Notes: generated from the letters alone by a model not told the origin. A stretch of DNA of 64,000 nucleotides from Leclercia sp. LSNIH1 (GCF_002902985.1 NZ_CP026167.1:1922001-1986000), one strand, 5' to 3'; counted from the first letter of the stretch, positions 1 to 8,073 are shown. Numbers and translations are program-made.

Positions 1-96
1 AAACTGTCGCTGAATATTTGGCAACCAAAGCCCGCCACCATCGGCTTCGTTATTATTAATTTCCTGAATCATCGCCTTGATTGATTTACTGGGCAT
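1..96 (-). CDS. DUF262-domain protein, N-terminal fragment (cut by window edge)
   Basis: Only the first 32 codons lie in the window, reading leftward from the ATG at 96. The upstream sequence on the minus strand has a usable ribosome site (AGGAAG, about 7 bases before the ATG). The fragment contains a short helix, then LWLPNIQRQF, which resembles the LPxxQRxF/W motif that opens DUF262 (ParB/Srx-like nuclease fold) proteins. That family includes the GmrS half of GmrSD, a nuclease against modified phage DNA, and many uncharacterised relatives often fused to DUF1524. The rest of the protein is not visible, so subfamily and integrity are unknown. It lies 171 bases downstream of the diguanylate cyclase gene, on the same strand. 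Confidence 0.6.
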   Translation of the reverse strand, partial: MPSKSIKAMIQEINNNEADGGGLWLPNIQRQF

Positions 97-267
97 TGCA
101 CTCTTCCTTGTCGTTGCGCACACGAATGCGGCATTGAATTTGGCTTAAGGGTATCAAGGGGCATTATCGGCAACGGGAAGATAATATTTAGCGTGAAGGC
201 AGAAAAACGTTCTCAGTGTCAGAGGGCAAGCAATAATTTATCTGCATCTTTTACTTTGAGCAAACCG

Positions 268-2052
268 TTAACCCCCCTCCAGCATCCCAAAGCTGACGAT
301 CCTTGAACGCCCCAGCTCTTTCGCCCGGTAGAGCGCCACGTCGGCGGCACGCAGCAGGTTATCGCCCTGAGCGTGCTGCGGATAGCTGGCAATACCGATC
401 GATACATCAACCGGGCCGATCTCCGAGAGCTCATAACGCAGCGTCAGGTTATGCACAGCGGTATGAATTTCACTGGCGCAGGTAAACGCCGTCTCTTCAT
501 CCGCGCCCGGCAGCAGGGCCAGAAACTCCTCGCCGCCATAGCGGAACGCCATGCCTTTGTCGCTTACTGCACGCTGGACAATGGTCGCCACGCTTTTAAT
601 CACCAGGTCTCCCGCGTCGTGGCCCAGTCTGTCGTTGATGGCTTTAAAGTAATCGATATCGATCATCAGGCAGCTTAATGGCGTACCGCTGTGCATCGCC
701 TGGTTTATCTGGGTGCGCAGAGCATCTTCCAGATGGTGGCGGTTACGCAAGCCAGTCAGCGGGTCGAACAACGCTTTCTCCAGCAGGGCATCACGCAGGC
801 GCTGGTTGGCCAGCGCCAGACCGAGCGCCTCGGCCATCAGCTCCAGATAGGCGCGGGATGGAGCCATCGCCGGGGTCACGTTCTGGAACGAGAGCAGGCC
901 GATGGTTTCGCCCTGGGCAATCAGGGGAACGCAGAGCGCATGGCTGGCACAGGCGTCGGGGAGGTGGTAACAGGTAATATCCGGCTCGCCGGTCACTGGC
1001 GGATGACTCTGCCCGCGGCGCACGGCCCAGCACTGGTCCGGATGGAAGGGATCGGACTCACCCTGCGGGTCGAGCCATTCGGCGGCACAGTGCATCTGCC
1101 ACGGCTCCCTTTCGAGAAGCCAGAGCTGTCCGGGAATGCCCGGCGCTATGCCGGGCGCGAACAGTTGCGCCACGTTCAGGACATCCTCGACGGACTCGCA
1201 CCCTTGCAGCCGCTGCGTCATTCGCGCCAGCAGCTCGCGGATCGCCCAGTCGGCATCACGCTCTTTTTCCAGCCGCTGCCGTACCAGACCGTTTTCACGA
1301 AAGATACGGATCGCCTGGGCCATATCGCCAATCTCGTCGATCTGCCGGTAATCCGGGGCTTCGACCCCATAATCCTGAGACGCCAGTCGGTTGACCACAT
1401 CACTCAGGCGCACCACCGGGCGCAGCACCCGGCGTTTGAGGATAAAACCGAGCACAAACAAAAACATTAGTGCGGTCAGGCCGACCATCACCTCGGAGAG
1501 GGTACGCAGCGCGCGGGATTTTGCCGTGGCATCCTCAATTGCCACATTGGTGCGGCGGTCCAGCATCTGACGAAAATGATCGAGCTGATTCTGGACCTGC
1601 TCCAGCTCGCTCTCGTAACGCTCGTTATAAAGCAGTTCAATGGCCTGAGGCTGCTGCCCGCGACCGACGCTGGCGATAGCACTCTGTTGCTCATCCTGCA
1701 GCGCATCGGCCATCTGCAAACCTTCGTGCAGCAGCGCCAGCTCTTCATCACTGGCACCCGCATCTTTCAGCTTTTGCAGGCGATGCTCAATTCTGACCAT
1801 CGTTTCCGCTTTCTGGCGGTACTCCTCTGCCACCGCGGGATCCTGTTTTATGACGTACAACCGCGCCAGGTCGGAGAGCGCCCAGGCGTCAACTTCCACC
1901 TCTTCGGTGAGCTGATCGAAGACGTAGCGCTGTTCAACGGCCTGCCGCTCAACGCTTTCGGCGCTGGAGGCCATCAACATAGCCACGCCGGAAGCGATAG
2001 TCAGACAAACCGTGGCACCGTATGCCCAGTTAGTGATAGTGGCGATACGCAC
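268..2052 (-). CDS. Membrane-bound GGDEF diguanylate cyclase with HAMP and GAF-like regions
   Basis: A 594-residue protein expected to make cyclic di-GMP at the inner membrane. It has a membrane segment near residues 10-30, a helical periplasmic region, a second membrane segment near 187-207, a HAMP linker to about 262, a GAF-like region near 280-420 and a C-terminal GGDEF domain. The catalytic motif is GGEEF at 506-510, so it is probably active. The RxxD inhibitory site expected at 497-500 reads SDKG, so product inhibition at that site is probably lost. The start is GTG, preceded by AAGGA at good spacing. It begins 14 bases after the AI-2E-type gene on the same strand, so the two are probably co-transcribed. 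No close E. coli K-12 orthologue is recognised. Confidence 0.88.
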   Translation of the reverse strand: MRIATITNWAYGATVCLTIASGVAMLMASSAESVERQAVEQRYVFDQLTEEVEVDAWALSDLARLYVIKQDPAVAEEYRQKAETMVRIEHRLQKLKDAGASDEELALLHEGLQMADALQDEQQSAIASVGRGQQPQAIELLYNERYESELEQVQNQLDHFRQMLDRRTNVAIEDATAKSRALRTLSEVMVGLTALMFLFVLGFILKRRVLRPVVRLSDVVNRLASQDYGVEAPDYRQIDEIGDMAQAIRIFRENGLVRQRLEKERDADWAIRELLARMTQRLQGCESVEDVLNVAQLFAPGIAPGIPGQLWLLEREPWQMHCAAEWLDPQGESDPFHPDQCWAVRRGQSHPPVTGEPDITCYHLPDACASHALCVPLIAQGETIGLLSFQNVTPAMAPSRAYLELMAEALGLALANQRLRDALLEKALFDPLTGLRNRHHLEDALRTQINQAMHSGTPLSCLMIDIDYFKAINDRLGHDAGDLVIKSVATIVQRAVSDKGMAFRYGGEEFLALLPGADEETAFTCASEIHTAVHNLTLRYELSEIGPVDVSIGIASYPQHAQGDNLLRAADVALYRAKELGRSRIVSFGMLEGG

Positions 2053-2066
2053 GTCTTATTCCTTCT

Positions 2067-3176
2067 TCATAAATCAGGCGAATTTTTCCCTTCCTCGATA
2101 ATCGCATCGTCAATCTCTTCGGCATTACCGGCATGATCGCGACCCGAAAGCAGGTTCCAGCAGGCGATAAACAGGGCGGCGATTAACGGACCAATCACAA
2201 AACCGTTGATGCCGTAAATCTCCATCCCGCCGAGGGTAGTGATGAGGATAAGATAATCGGGCATTTTGGTGTCTTTTCCCACCAGCAGCGGGCGCAGCAG
2301 GTTATCCACCAGCCCCACCACCAGCACAAAGAAGCCGACGATAAACAGGCCCTGCCATAGCTGATGGGTGGCGAAGAGGAAAATAGCTGCCGGTACCCAG
2401 ACGATGGCCGAGCCGACCGCCGGGATCAGCGACAGGAACGCAATCAGCGCCCCCCACAAGATACTGCCATTAATACCGACTATCCAGAAGGCGATACCGC
2501 CCAGCACACCCTGGACCAGGGCCACCACGGCCGTGCCTTTTACCGTCGCTCGGGCAACCCCAGCAAATTTGGCAAACAGATGGTGTTTGGCGAAATTCGA
2601 CAGCGGCAGGCTGTCGAGGATCTGGCGCACCAGCCACGGGCCATCTTTCAACAGGAAAAAGAGCAGATAGACCATCACGCCAAAGCTGATGGCGAAGCCA
2701 AAGGTGCCTTTACCAATCAGGAAGGCGCTGCCGGCAAGATATTGCCCGCCGCGTAACGCCGCTTCAGAGAGCTTTTGCTGGATCTGCGCGGCAGTGTCGA
2801 GATCATGCTCGATCATCAGCGCGCGCAGCCAGTCTGGCAGGTGAGAGAAGAGACCAGCGAACACCCCGGAAAATTGGGTGTCGTTCTGCTGCAGGCGCGT
2901 GTAAACAATATTGAGTTCAAAGGCTAATGAGGAAAAGATCACCATCAGCGGAATAAAGACGATGAGGCAGATAAGCAGCACGCTCAGCAGCGCCGCCAGC
3001 CCGTTGCGATCCCCCAGTTTGATACGCAGGGTGTTTTTGACCGGGTAGAAAATCACCGCCAGGATAGCAGCCCACAGAATGGCCGAGAAGTAGGGCGACA
3101 GCACATCAAAAAACGCCCATGAGACCATCAGCAGTATCAGTATGAAGAAACCTTTGGTCAGTCCGTTAAATCGCAT
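2067..3176 (-). CDS. AI-2E transporter family (PF01594) membrane protein
   Basis: A 369-residue protein with the AI-2E family layout: two membrane segments at the N terminus, a hydrophilic stretch near residues 100-150, then several helices including a C-terminal group with VGLVDNLLRPLLVG, typical of the family. Known members export autoinducer-2 (TqsA) or act in sodium/proton exchange, so the substrate cannot be assigned. It does not match remembered YdiK. The frame is open further upstream, but that part is a translation of REP repeats. The ATG at 3176 has AAGGATGAG just before it and begins directly with a hydrophobic segment, so I start there. It is the first gene of a likely two-gene unit with the diguanylate cyclase. 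Confidence 0.85.
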   Translation of the reverse strand: MRFNGLTKGFFILILLMVSWAFFDVLSPYFSAILWAAILAVIFYPVKNTLRIKLGDRNGLAALLSVLLICLIVFIPLMVIFSSLAFELNIVYTRLQQNDTQFSGVFAGLFSHLPDWLRALMIEHDLDTAAQIQQKLSEAALRGGQYLAGSAFLIGKGTFGFAISFGVMVYLLFFLLKDGPWLVRQILDSLPLSNFAKHHLFAKFAGVARATVKGTAVVALVQGVLGGIAFWIVGINGSILWGALIAFLSLIPAVGSAIVWVPAAIFLFATHQLWQGLFIVGFFVLVVGLVDNLLRPLLVGKDTKMPDYLILITTLGGMEIYGINGFVIGPLIAALFIACWNLLSGRDHAGNAEEIDDAIIEEGKNSPDL

Positions 3177-3246
3177 CAGCTCATCCTTTTTTAATGAAAC
3201 ACTACGACTATAGAGTGTTTTACGTAATTTAACATATTGCGATCTT

Positions 3247-3380
3247 CTGCCGGGTGGCGGCTGCGCCTTACCCGGCCTACGTGAATGAGTAGGCCCGCGC
3301 AAGCGCAGCGCCGCCGGGCAAGGCCCGCACACCCGCCAGTCCGTAGGCCCGTGCAAGCGCAGCGCCGCCGGGCGACAGGC
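3247..3380. repeat. Composite REP/BIME cluster
   Basis: At least three related GC-rich palindromic units occur in tandem. Each has the form GTAGGCC(C/G)G...GCGCAGCGCCGCCGGGC or its inverse. This is the classic layout of enterobacterial REP sequences assembled into a BIME. Such clusters can bind gyrase or IHF and protect mRNA 3' ends. Here the cluster lies between two divergent genes, which is not the usual place for them. Confidence 0.8.
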
Positions 3381-3488
3381 CGCACCACTCGCCAGTTTAG
3401 CGGCTAATAAACAGATACCACTTTCGCCTGACCGACGTGGGGCCCGGTGCGGTACATGCTGTAAGTAGCGATTTGCAGGAGGTGTCCT

Positions 3489-3578
3489 ATGGCATGGCGA
3501 CCCTATCTCTACGTGATTTATACGGTGCGGCCCCGTTTAAGCGCCCGTCGCGCGCGTCTTCGTCTGGTGCATGGCTAG
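3489..3578 (+). CDS. Possible 29-residue Arg-rich small protein
   Basis: An ATG at 3489 opens 29 codons ending in TAG. AGGAGGT lies about 4 bases before the ATG, an almost perfect Shine-Dalgarno sequence and the strongest in this part of the window. The predicted peptide starts MAWRPYLYVIYTV and continues with a basic, Arg-rich tail. It therefore has a short hydrophobic/aromatic stretch but no clear membrane span. I do not recognise it and no family is assigned. It lies between the REP cluster and the MetJ-like boxes of mmuP. The ribosome site is the main support; no clear promoter was found. Confidence 0.35.
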   Translation: MAWRPYLYVIYTVRPRLSARRARLRLVHG

Positions 3579-3617
3579 CAATTTGTTAAGAATCGCGGTA
3601 TAAACACACCTTCTTTT

Positions 3618-3641
3618 GGATGTTTAGATGTCCATACGTAT
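3618..3641 (+). promoter_or_regulatory. Tandem MetJ-box-like sites upstream of mmuP
   Basis: Three adjacent 8-mers resemble the MetJ consensus AGACGTCT: GGATGTTT (5 of 8), AGATGTCC (6 of 8) and ATACGTAT (6 of 8). MetJ binds tandem 8-bp boxes cooperatively, so head-to-tail imperfect boxes are the expected pattern. They end 10 bases before the chosen mmuP ATG, where a repressor could block transcription. Methionine control of an S-methylmethionine uptake gene makes sense. Confidence 0.6.
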
Positions 3642-3651
3642 AGAAGGTGAT

Positions 3652-5049
3652 ATGCAAACAGAACAAAACGGACAGCTACAGCGCACCATGAAGACTCGCC
3701 ACCTGATCATGCTGTCGCTTGGCGGCGTGATTGGCACCGGGCTCTTTTTTAATACGGGTTACATTATTTCCACCACCGGAGCGGCGGGCACGCTGCTGGC
3801 CTATCTGATTGGCGCGCTGGTGGTCTGGCTGGTGATGCAGTGCCTCGGCGAACTCTCCGTGGCGATGCCGGAGACCGGCGCCTTTCACGTCTATGCCGCA
3901 CGCTATCTCGGCCCGGCAACCGGCTACACCGTGGCGTGGCTCTACTGGCTCACCTGGACGGTAGCGCTGGGATCGAGCTTTACCGCCGCCGGATTCTGCA
4001 TGCAGTACTGGTTCCCGCAGGTGCCGGTCTGGGTGTGGTGCGTACTCTTCTGCGCGGTCATTTTTGCCCTCAACGTCATCTCGACCCGCTTCTTTGCCGA
4101 AGGGGAGTTCTGGTTCTCGCTGGTCAAAGTGATCACCATCATCGCCTTTATTGTTCTGGGCGGCGCGGCCATCTTTGGCTTTATCCCGATGCAGGACGGT
4201 TCTCCCGCGCCGGGGCTCAGCAACCTTACCGCCGAAGGCTGGTTCCCGCACGGCGGCCTGCCGATCCTGATGACCATGGTGGCGGTTAACTTTGCCTTCT
4301 CCGGCACCGAGCTAATCGGCATTGCGGCGGGTGAAACCGAAAACCCGCACAAGGTGATTCCTGTCGCCATTCGCACCACCATTGCGCGGCTGATCATCTT
4401 CTTTATTGGCACCGTATTTGTGCTGGCGGCGCTGATCCCGATGCAGCAGGCCGGGGTGGAAAAAAGCCCGTTCGTGCTGGTGTTTGAGAAGGTGGGCATT
4501 CCGTATGCCGCGGATATCGTTAACTTTGTGATCCTGACGGCGATCCTCTCGGCGGCCAACTCCGGACTCTACGCTTCCGGGCGGATGCTGTGGTCCCTGT
4601 CGAATGAAAACACCCTGCCGCGCTGCTTTGCCCGGCTGAATAAAAACGGCGTGCCGCTAACGGCGCTGTCGGTGTCGATGCTCGGCGGCGTGCTGGCGCT
4701 CTTCTCAAGCGTAGTGGCCCCGGATACGGTGTTTGTCGCGCTGTCGGCGATTTCCGGTTTTGCGGTGGTGGCAGTGTGGATCAGCATCTGCGCCTCGCAC
4801 TTTGTCTTCCGCCGTCGCCATCTGCAGGCGGGCAAACCGCTTGGCGATCTGCACTACCGCGCCCCGTGGTATCCGCTGGTGCCGGTGCTGGGCTTTATCC
4901 TCTGCCTGGTGGCCTGCGTCGGCCTGGCCTTTGACCCGAGCCAGCGCATTGCCCTTTACTGTGGTTTGCCGTTTGTGGCGCTCTGCTATGGCGCGTACTA
5001 CCTTACTCAAAATCTGAAAACCCAGGAGCCTGAACATGTCGCAGAATAA
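3652..5049 (+). CDS. mmuP: S-methylmethionine permease
   Basis: A 465-residue amino-acid/polyamine/organocation (APC) family transporter, nearly identical over long stretches to remembered E. coli MmuP. About 12 membrane helices are visible. The consensus [10 protein letters not shown] sits in the first helix and [12 protein letters not shown] in the middle, both typical of the amino-acid permease subgroup. It imports S-methylmethionine, which MmuM uses as methyl donor. An in-frame ATG at 3628 exists, but it lies within the MetJ-like boxes. The ATG at 3652 has AGAAGGTG before it and gives the expected N terminus, so I use it. The 3' end overlaps mmuM by 14 bases, which suggests translational coupling. 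Confidence 0.95.
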   Translation: MQTEQNGQLQRTMKTRHLIMLSLGGVIGTGLFFNTGYIISTTGAAGTLLAYLIGALVVWLVMQCLGELSVAMPETGAFHVYAARYLGPATGYTVAWLYWLTWTVALGSSFTAAGFCMQYWFPQVPVWVWCVLFCAVIFALNVISTRFFAEGEFWFSLVKVITIIAFIVLGGAAIFGFIPMQDGSPAPGLSNLTAEGWFPHGGLPILMTMVAVNFAFSGTELIGIAAGETENPHKVIPVAIRTTIARLIIFFIGTVFVLAALIPMQQAGVEKSPFVLVFEKVGIPYAADIVNFVILTAILSAANSGLYASGRMLWSLSNENTLPRCFARLNKNGVPLTALSVSMLGGVLALFSSVVAPDTVFVALSAISGFAVVAVWISICASHFVFRRRHLQAGKPLGDLHYRAPWYPLVPVLGFILCLVACVGLAFDPSQRIALYCGLPFVALCYGAYYLTQNLKTQEPEHVAE

Positions 5050-5968
5050 TCCGCTTACCGCCCTCCTTGAAAGCCAGCCCTTTGTGGTGCTGGACGGTGC
5101 GATGGCAACGGAGCTGGAAGCGCGCGGCTGTAACCTGGCCGACAGCCTGTGGTCGGCGAAGGTATTAATGGAGGACCCGGAGCTGATCCGCGACGTACAC
5201 CTCGACTACTTCCGTGCCGGGGCGCAGGTGGCGATCACCGCCAGCTATCAGGCCACGCCGGAGGGGTTTGCCGCCCGCGGGCTGGACGAGGCGCACTCCC
5301 GGGCGCTGATTAGCAAAAGCGTTGAGCTGGCGCGCAAGGCGCGGGAAGCGTATCTGGCGGAAAACCCGCAGGCCGGCACGCGGCTGGTGGCCGGTTCGGT
5401 CGGGCCCTATGGCGCATTCCTGGCGGACGGGTCGGAATACCGCGGCGATTATGTACGCAGCGCAGAGGTCTTTACCGCCTTTCATCGTCCGCGGGTAGAG
5501 GCGTTGCTGGATGCCGGGGCGGATCTGCTGGCCTGCGAAACCCTGCCATCGTTTGCTGAAATTAAGGCTCTGGCGGATCTGCTGACGGCCTACCCGCGCG
5601 CCCGGGCGTGGTTCTCGTTTACGCTGCGCGACAGCGAGCACCTGAGCGACGGCACGCCGCTGCGCGAGGTGGTGTCGGTGCTGGCGACTTATCCGCAGGT
5701 GATTGCGCTAGGGATTAACTGTATCGCGCTGGAGAAGACCACTAGCGCGCTGCAACACCTGCAAAGCCTGACCGCGTTACCGCTGGTGGTCTATCCGAAC
5801 TCGGGCGAGCATTACGATGCGGTGAGCAAAACCTGGCATCATCACGGGGAAGCGTGCGAGACGCTGGCGGGGTATTTGCCGCAGTGGCTGGCGGCGGGGG
5901 CGAAGCTGATTGGGGGGTGTTGCAGGACGACGCCGAAGGATATTGCTGAGATTACTGCCCGGCGCTGA
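5036..5968 (+). CDS. mmuM: Homocysteine S-methyltransferase
   Basis: A 310-residue zinc-dependent methyltransferase that moves a methyl group from S-methylmethionine (or S-adenosylmethionine) to homocysteine, giving methionine. Zinc ligands expected of the family are visible: a Cys in GINC in the second half, and the Cys pair in [10 protein letters not shown] near the C terminus. The length equals the E. coli enzyme. Its start overlaps the end of mmuP, so permease and enzyme form one operon for methionine salvage. Control by MetJ is inferred from the boxes upstream of mmuP. Confidence 0.95.
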   Translation: MSQNNPLTALLESQPFVVLDGAMATELEARGCNLADSLWSAKVLMEDPELIRDVHLDYFRAGAQVAITASYQATPEGFAARGLDEAHSRALISKSVELARKAREAYLAENPQAGTRLVAGSVGPYGAFLADGSEYRGDYVRSAEVFTAFHRPRVEALLDAGADLLACETLPSFAEIKALADLLTAYPRARAWFSFTLRDSEHLSDGTPLREVVSVLATYPQVIALGINCIALEKTTSALQHLQSLTALPLVVYPNSGEHYDAVSKTWHHHGEACETLAGYLPQWLAAGAKLIGGCCRTTPKDIAEITARR

Positions 5969-6034
5969 GAATAGCGCTGCACTATCGGTTTCGGTTGAAG
6001 AACTTTCGTTAAAAATTCATTGCTCGGGCGGCTC

Positions 6035-6075
6035 TCTCTTCATTGATGGAGAGGGCTGGAGTGATGAGGGAACGT
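6035..6075. repeat. Dispersed GAGAGGGCTGG-type palindromic repeat
   Basis: The stretch contains GGAGAGGGCTGGAGTGATGAG preceded by a CTCTCTTC arm. It is a degenerate copy of the dispersed enterobacterial repeat whose better copy lies at 8074-8115 in inverted orientation. These two copies bracket the type VI cassette and the unknown 86-codon ORF. The rest of 5969-6242 shows no credible gene. Confidence 0.5.
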
Positions 6076-6242
6076 TCGACTGAAGAGGGGGCCTTTCACC
6101 ATACGTTGCTTGCTTTAAGGACCTAAGAAATATTGTGGAGCCTTTGTCCCTATGGGAGAGGCAGCAAATACGAAAACGGCAACCAAATTTGTAATGCCAG
6201 TCATTTAAGCCACTGACTGGCTCTACGATTGCCCCATTTACT

Positions 6243-6743
6243 TTATTTTTGCGTCTCATTCGGTTTTGCTGGCTTCATCCATGCATCATCATATTTAATA
6301 TTTCCTCTTACATAATTCCATTCAATACCTCGGAATCTAAGTCCCACTACTTCATGCATGTTCGGGGTAGTACTACCAGGATAATAAACATGAGTGAAAT
6401 CTACAGAAGAAACGACAACACCCTCTAGCTTAATATTATAAATCTCCGTCTCTATTCCTGCTTCTACGATTTCATAATATTTAAGCACCGCTTTTTGAAA
6501 TCTCTTTTGCTCACACACAGCGATAGCAAAGAAAGGGCTGGTTTTATCAAGTTGTTTATGAATTACTACAGGACTATGTTGTCTACATCCTGTCATGTTT
6601 CCTGTATTGCTGTCTACTGGCTGCCTTACGCCGTAACTACTATTCATAACTTCTATTGCACCCTCACGGCCTAAAGCCATGCAATCTCCTGGAATTTGCA
6701 TTCCATTTTCATCATACAGAAATAAATAAGCTGGTAGTGACAT
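6243..6743 (-). CDS. hcp: Hcp-family type VI secretion tube/effector protein
   Basis: A 166-residue protein with the Hcp pattern: N-terminal LPAYLFLYDENG, an internal G-AIEVMNSSYGVRQP strand, and HSPVVIHKQLDKTSPFF, matching the family motif with HxPxxxxKxxDxxSPxL. Hcp forms stacked hexameric rings that are expelled by the type VI apparatus and can carry small effectors in the lumen. No other type VI structural gene is in the window, so this is an orphan copy that would rely on an apparatus encoded elsewhere. It is the last gene of a three-gene unit, 2 bases after the lipoprotein gene. The whole unit is clearly more AT-rich than its neighbours, suggesting horizontal gain. Confidence 0.88.
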   Translation of the reverse strand: MSLPAYLFLYDENGMQIPGDCMALGREGAIEVMNSSYGVRQPVDSNTGNMTGCRQHSPVVIHKQLDKTSPFFAIAVCEQKRFQKAVLKYYEIVEAGIETEIYNIKLEGVVVSSVDFTHVYYPGSTTPNMHEVVGLRFRGIEWNYVRGNIKYDDAWMKPAKPNETQK

Positions 6744-6745
6744 AA

Positions 6746-7078
6746 TTATCTGTTCCCATCGTTGTCGATAAAGAATGAATCAGAATAACTGACTCCATTT
6801 AAATTATATGCAATATTGTAGTTATATCCCTTTGGCAATTTAACGTTTACACATGTGTCAGGATAGGATAAAGATATATTATCTTTTGCTTCTATAACTG
6901 TGTATTTTTTATTTGGCCAATAGTAAATGCTATAACGTTTTAGAATATCACTCTTGTTTATAGTAAAGCAGATGGTGTTATTTTGCATATACACGCTACG
7001 ATGTATTGATGCTGGTTTTCCTCCACCAGGGCAACCCGTAAGGATAACAATAAAAGGTAATGTGAGTAATCTCTTCAT
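6746..7078 (-). CDS. Small lipoprotein, candidate immunity protein of the Hcp cassette
   Basis: A 110-residue protein with a lipoprotein signal peptide ending in LTGC, so Cys16 would be lipidated. The +2 residue is Pro rather than Asp, so an outer-membrane location is likely. The rest is about 90 residues rich in Tyr, Asn and beta-strand-like segments, with two Cys that could form a disulfide (near 37 and 75). Its ATG overlaps the stop of the HExxH gene (ATGA), so the two are translationally coupled. Small periplasmic lipoproteins beside type VI genes are commonly immunity proteins. That role is inferred from position, size and export signal only. Confidence 0.7.
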   Translation of the reverse strand: MKRLLTLPFIVILTGCPGGGKPASIHRSVYMQNNTICFTINKSDILKRYSIYYWPNKKYTVIEAKDNISLSYPDTCVNVKLPKGYNYNIAYNLNGVSYSDSFFIDNDGNR

Positions 7079-7638
7079 CCCGGAAATCCTTTCAGGACTG
7101 ATTTGTATTTTCTAATGAGTTCATAAGTGGATACATTCGGATGATAATCTCTATATTCTGTTAAATATAACGTATCACTATTAAATCCATAGGTAAGAAG
7201 TAGCCAATAATCGCTGGCAATTGATGCTTGTTGTTCTAGCCCATAATGGAGGAAGTCAGCTTTGTCTAAACTGTAACTATAATCAGCCAGGCGAGAGAAT
7301 AACCCTCTGGTTCTCACAAACATTCCCTTTTGTGCTTGCCATGCATGAACCATTTCATGCATAAATCTGTGTTTCTTCTGCAGGTCTCTTTCTAAAGAAA
7401 AATCCGGTGAATAGGTTCCCTCTCTAAACCATAATTCGCCGTCAGGAGCCATTGCAACATCTACAGGTTGCAGGTTGAATGGTAAATACCCTTCACGATG
7501 TACCCAAATGCGGCTATAGATCAGACTTCCACCAAATAAAGTCCTGGCTAATGCAATTTCACCTATCGTTAGTTGTCTGACGCCACCAGGTACAATCGGT
7601 GTTCCTGATGTGGGTTTTATACTTTCATCAACTGGCAT
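7075..7638 (-). CDS. HExxH-containing putative type VI effector (Vgr-related small protein)
   Basis: A 187-residue protein with no signal peptide. It contains HEMVH at residues 94-98, a zinc-metallopeptidase HExxH motif, followed by E135 and D143, a spacing that could supply the third ligand of a gluzincin. The surrounding pattern (LTIGEIALARTLFG near 23-36, then FxxxxMHEMVHxWQ) resembles a group of small proteins often annotated as Rhs/Vgr-related and found near type VI genes. It is the first gene of a unit with a lipoprotein and Hcp. AGAGGG precedes the ATG at 7638. I infer a type VI cargo effector acting in the periplasm, because the partner is a lipoprotein. Target and activity are unknown. 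Confidence 0.72.
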   Translation of the reverse strand: MPVDESIKPTSGTPIVPGGVRQLTIGEIALARTLFGGSLIYSRIWVHREGYLPFNLQPVDVAMAPDGELWFREGTYSPDFSLERDLQKKHRFMHEMVHAWQAQKGMFVRTRGLFSRLADYSYSLDKADFLHYGLEQQASIASDYWLLLTYGFNSDTLYLTEYRDYHPNVSTYELIRKYKSVLKGFPG

Positions 7639-7764
7639 TTAGTATCCCTCTAATTGCTGTTGGTTTTGTATGTTAATCGTACAGTATGCGACAGGCGAGA
7701 GGAAGCGTGGTTTACAGAAAAGTGCTTAAAATTAAAAGGCTTTAAGTGAAACAGGTAATGGCAA

Positions 7765-7799
7765 CCGTAGGCCCGGCAAGCGCAGCGCCGCCGGGCATT
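7765..7799. repeat. REP palindrome
   Basis: One unit with the arms GTAGGCCCGGC and GCCGCCGGGC around GCGCAGC. It lies between the type VI cassette and the unknown 86-codon ORF. Confidence 0.75.
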
Positions 7800-7804
7800 A
7801 ATCA

Positions 7805-8065
7805 TTACGCCAGGAGTTCAATTACCCCCTCATCGGTTCTGAGCCAGCGCGGCATCTTGAGCGTATCGGCGTAGAAACTGACCCGTTCTCCGGGCAGATT
7901 CTGGATGACTCTTTCCACGTCCGTGGTGAGCGAGCCACTGATCAACTGCTGGGTCAGTACCTGGCAGTAGCGCCCGAGGTGATCGGCCTCGGGCTCAAAC
8001 ACAGGGAGACGGGTCGGGAAATCCTTTACCGTCAGGCTTTCTTTTAACGCCTCCGGAACCACCAC
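7805..8065 (-). CDS. Hypothetical protein or gene remnant downstream of afuC
   Basis: An open frame of 86 codons from a GTG at 8065, ending at 7805. The codon pattern looks protein-like (DVERVIQNLPGERVSFYADTL, ending RTDEGVIELLA). I do not recognise the family. The same frame runs open further upstream to 8251, but that part is a translation of the 8074-8115 dispersed repeat and of the end of afuC. Two readings are possible: a short gene whose start was displaced by the repeat, or the surviving C-terminal part of a longer gene. The start is weakly supported: GGGGGAG lies 12 bases upstream. Confidence 0.35.
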   Translation of the reverse strand: MVVPEALKESLTVKDFPTRLPVFEPEADHLGRYCQVLTQQLISGSLTTDVERVIQNLPGERVSFYADTLKMPRWLRTDEGVIELLA

Positions 8066-8073
8066 CGGAGCCG

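Larger units (their letters stand above)
3177..3651. other. Intergenic region between AI-2E gene and mmuP
   Basis: This 475-bp divergent region holds, left to right, an AT-rich stretch that probably carries the leftward promoter (about 3190-3240), a block of REP palindromes, a possible 29-codon ORF with a strong Shine-Dalgarno sequence, and MetJ-like boxes just before mmuP. Apart from that small ORF I see no gene in it. Confidence 0.6.

Noticed and set aside
3247..3380. Tandem GC-rich repeats that could suggest a CRISPR array
   Set aside because: The units are REP palindromes in alternating orientation without regular unique spacers.
6017..6259. 80-codon leftward frame after hcp
   Set aside because: It overlaps the end of hcp and runs through a dispersed palindromic repeat; the product is not protein-like and no start signal was seen.
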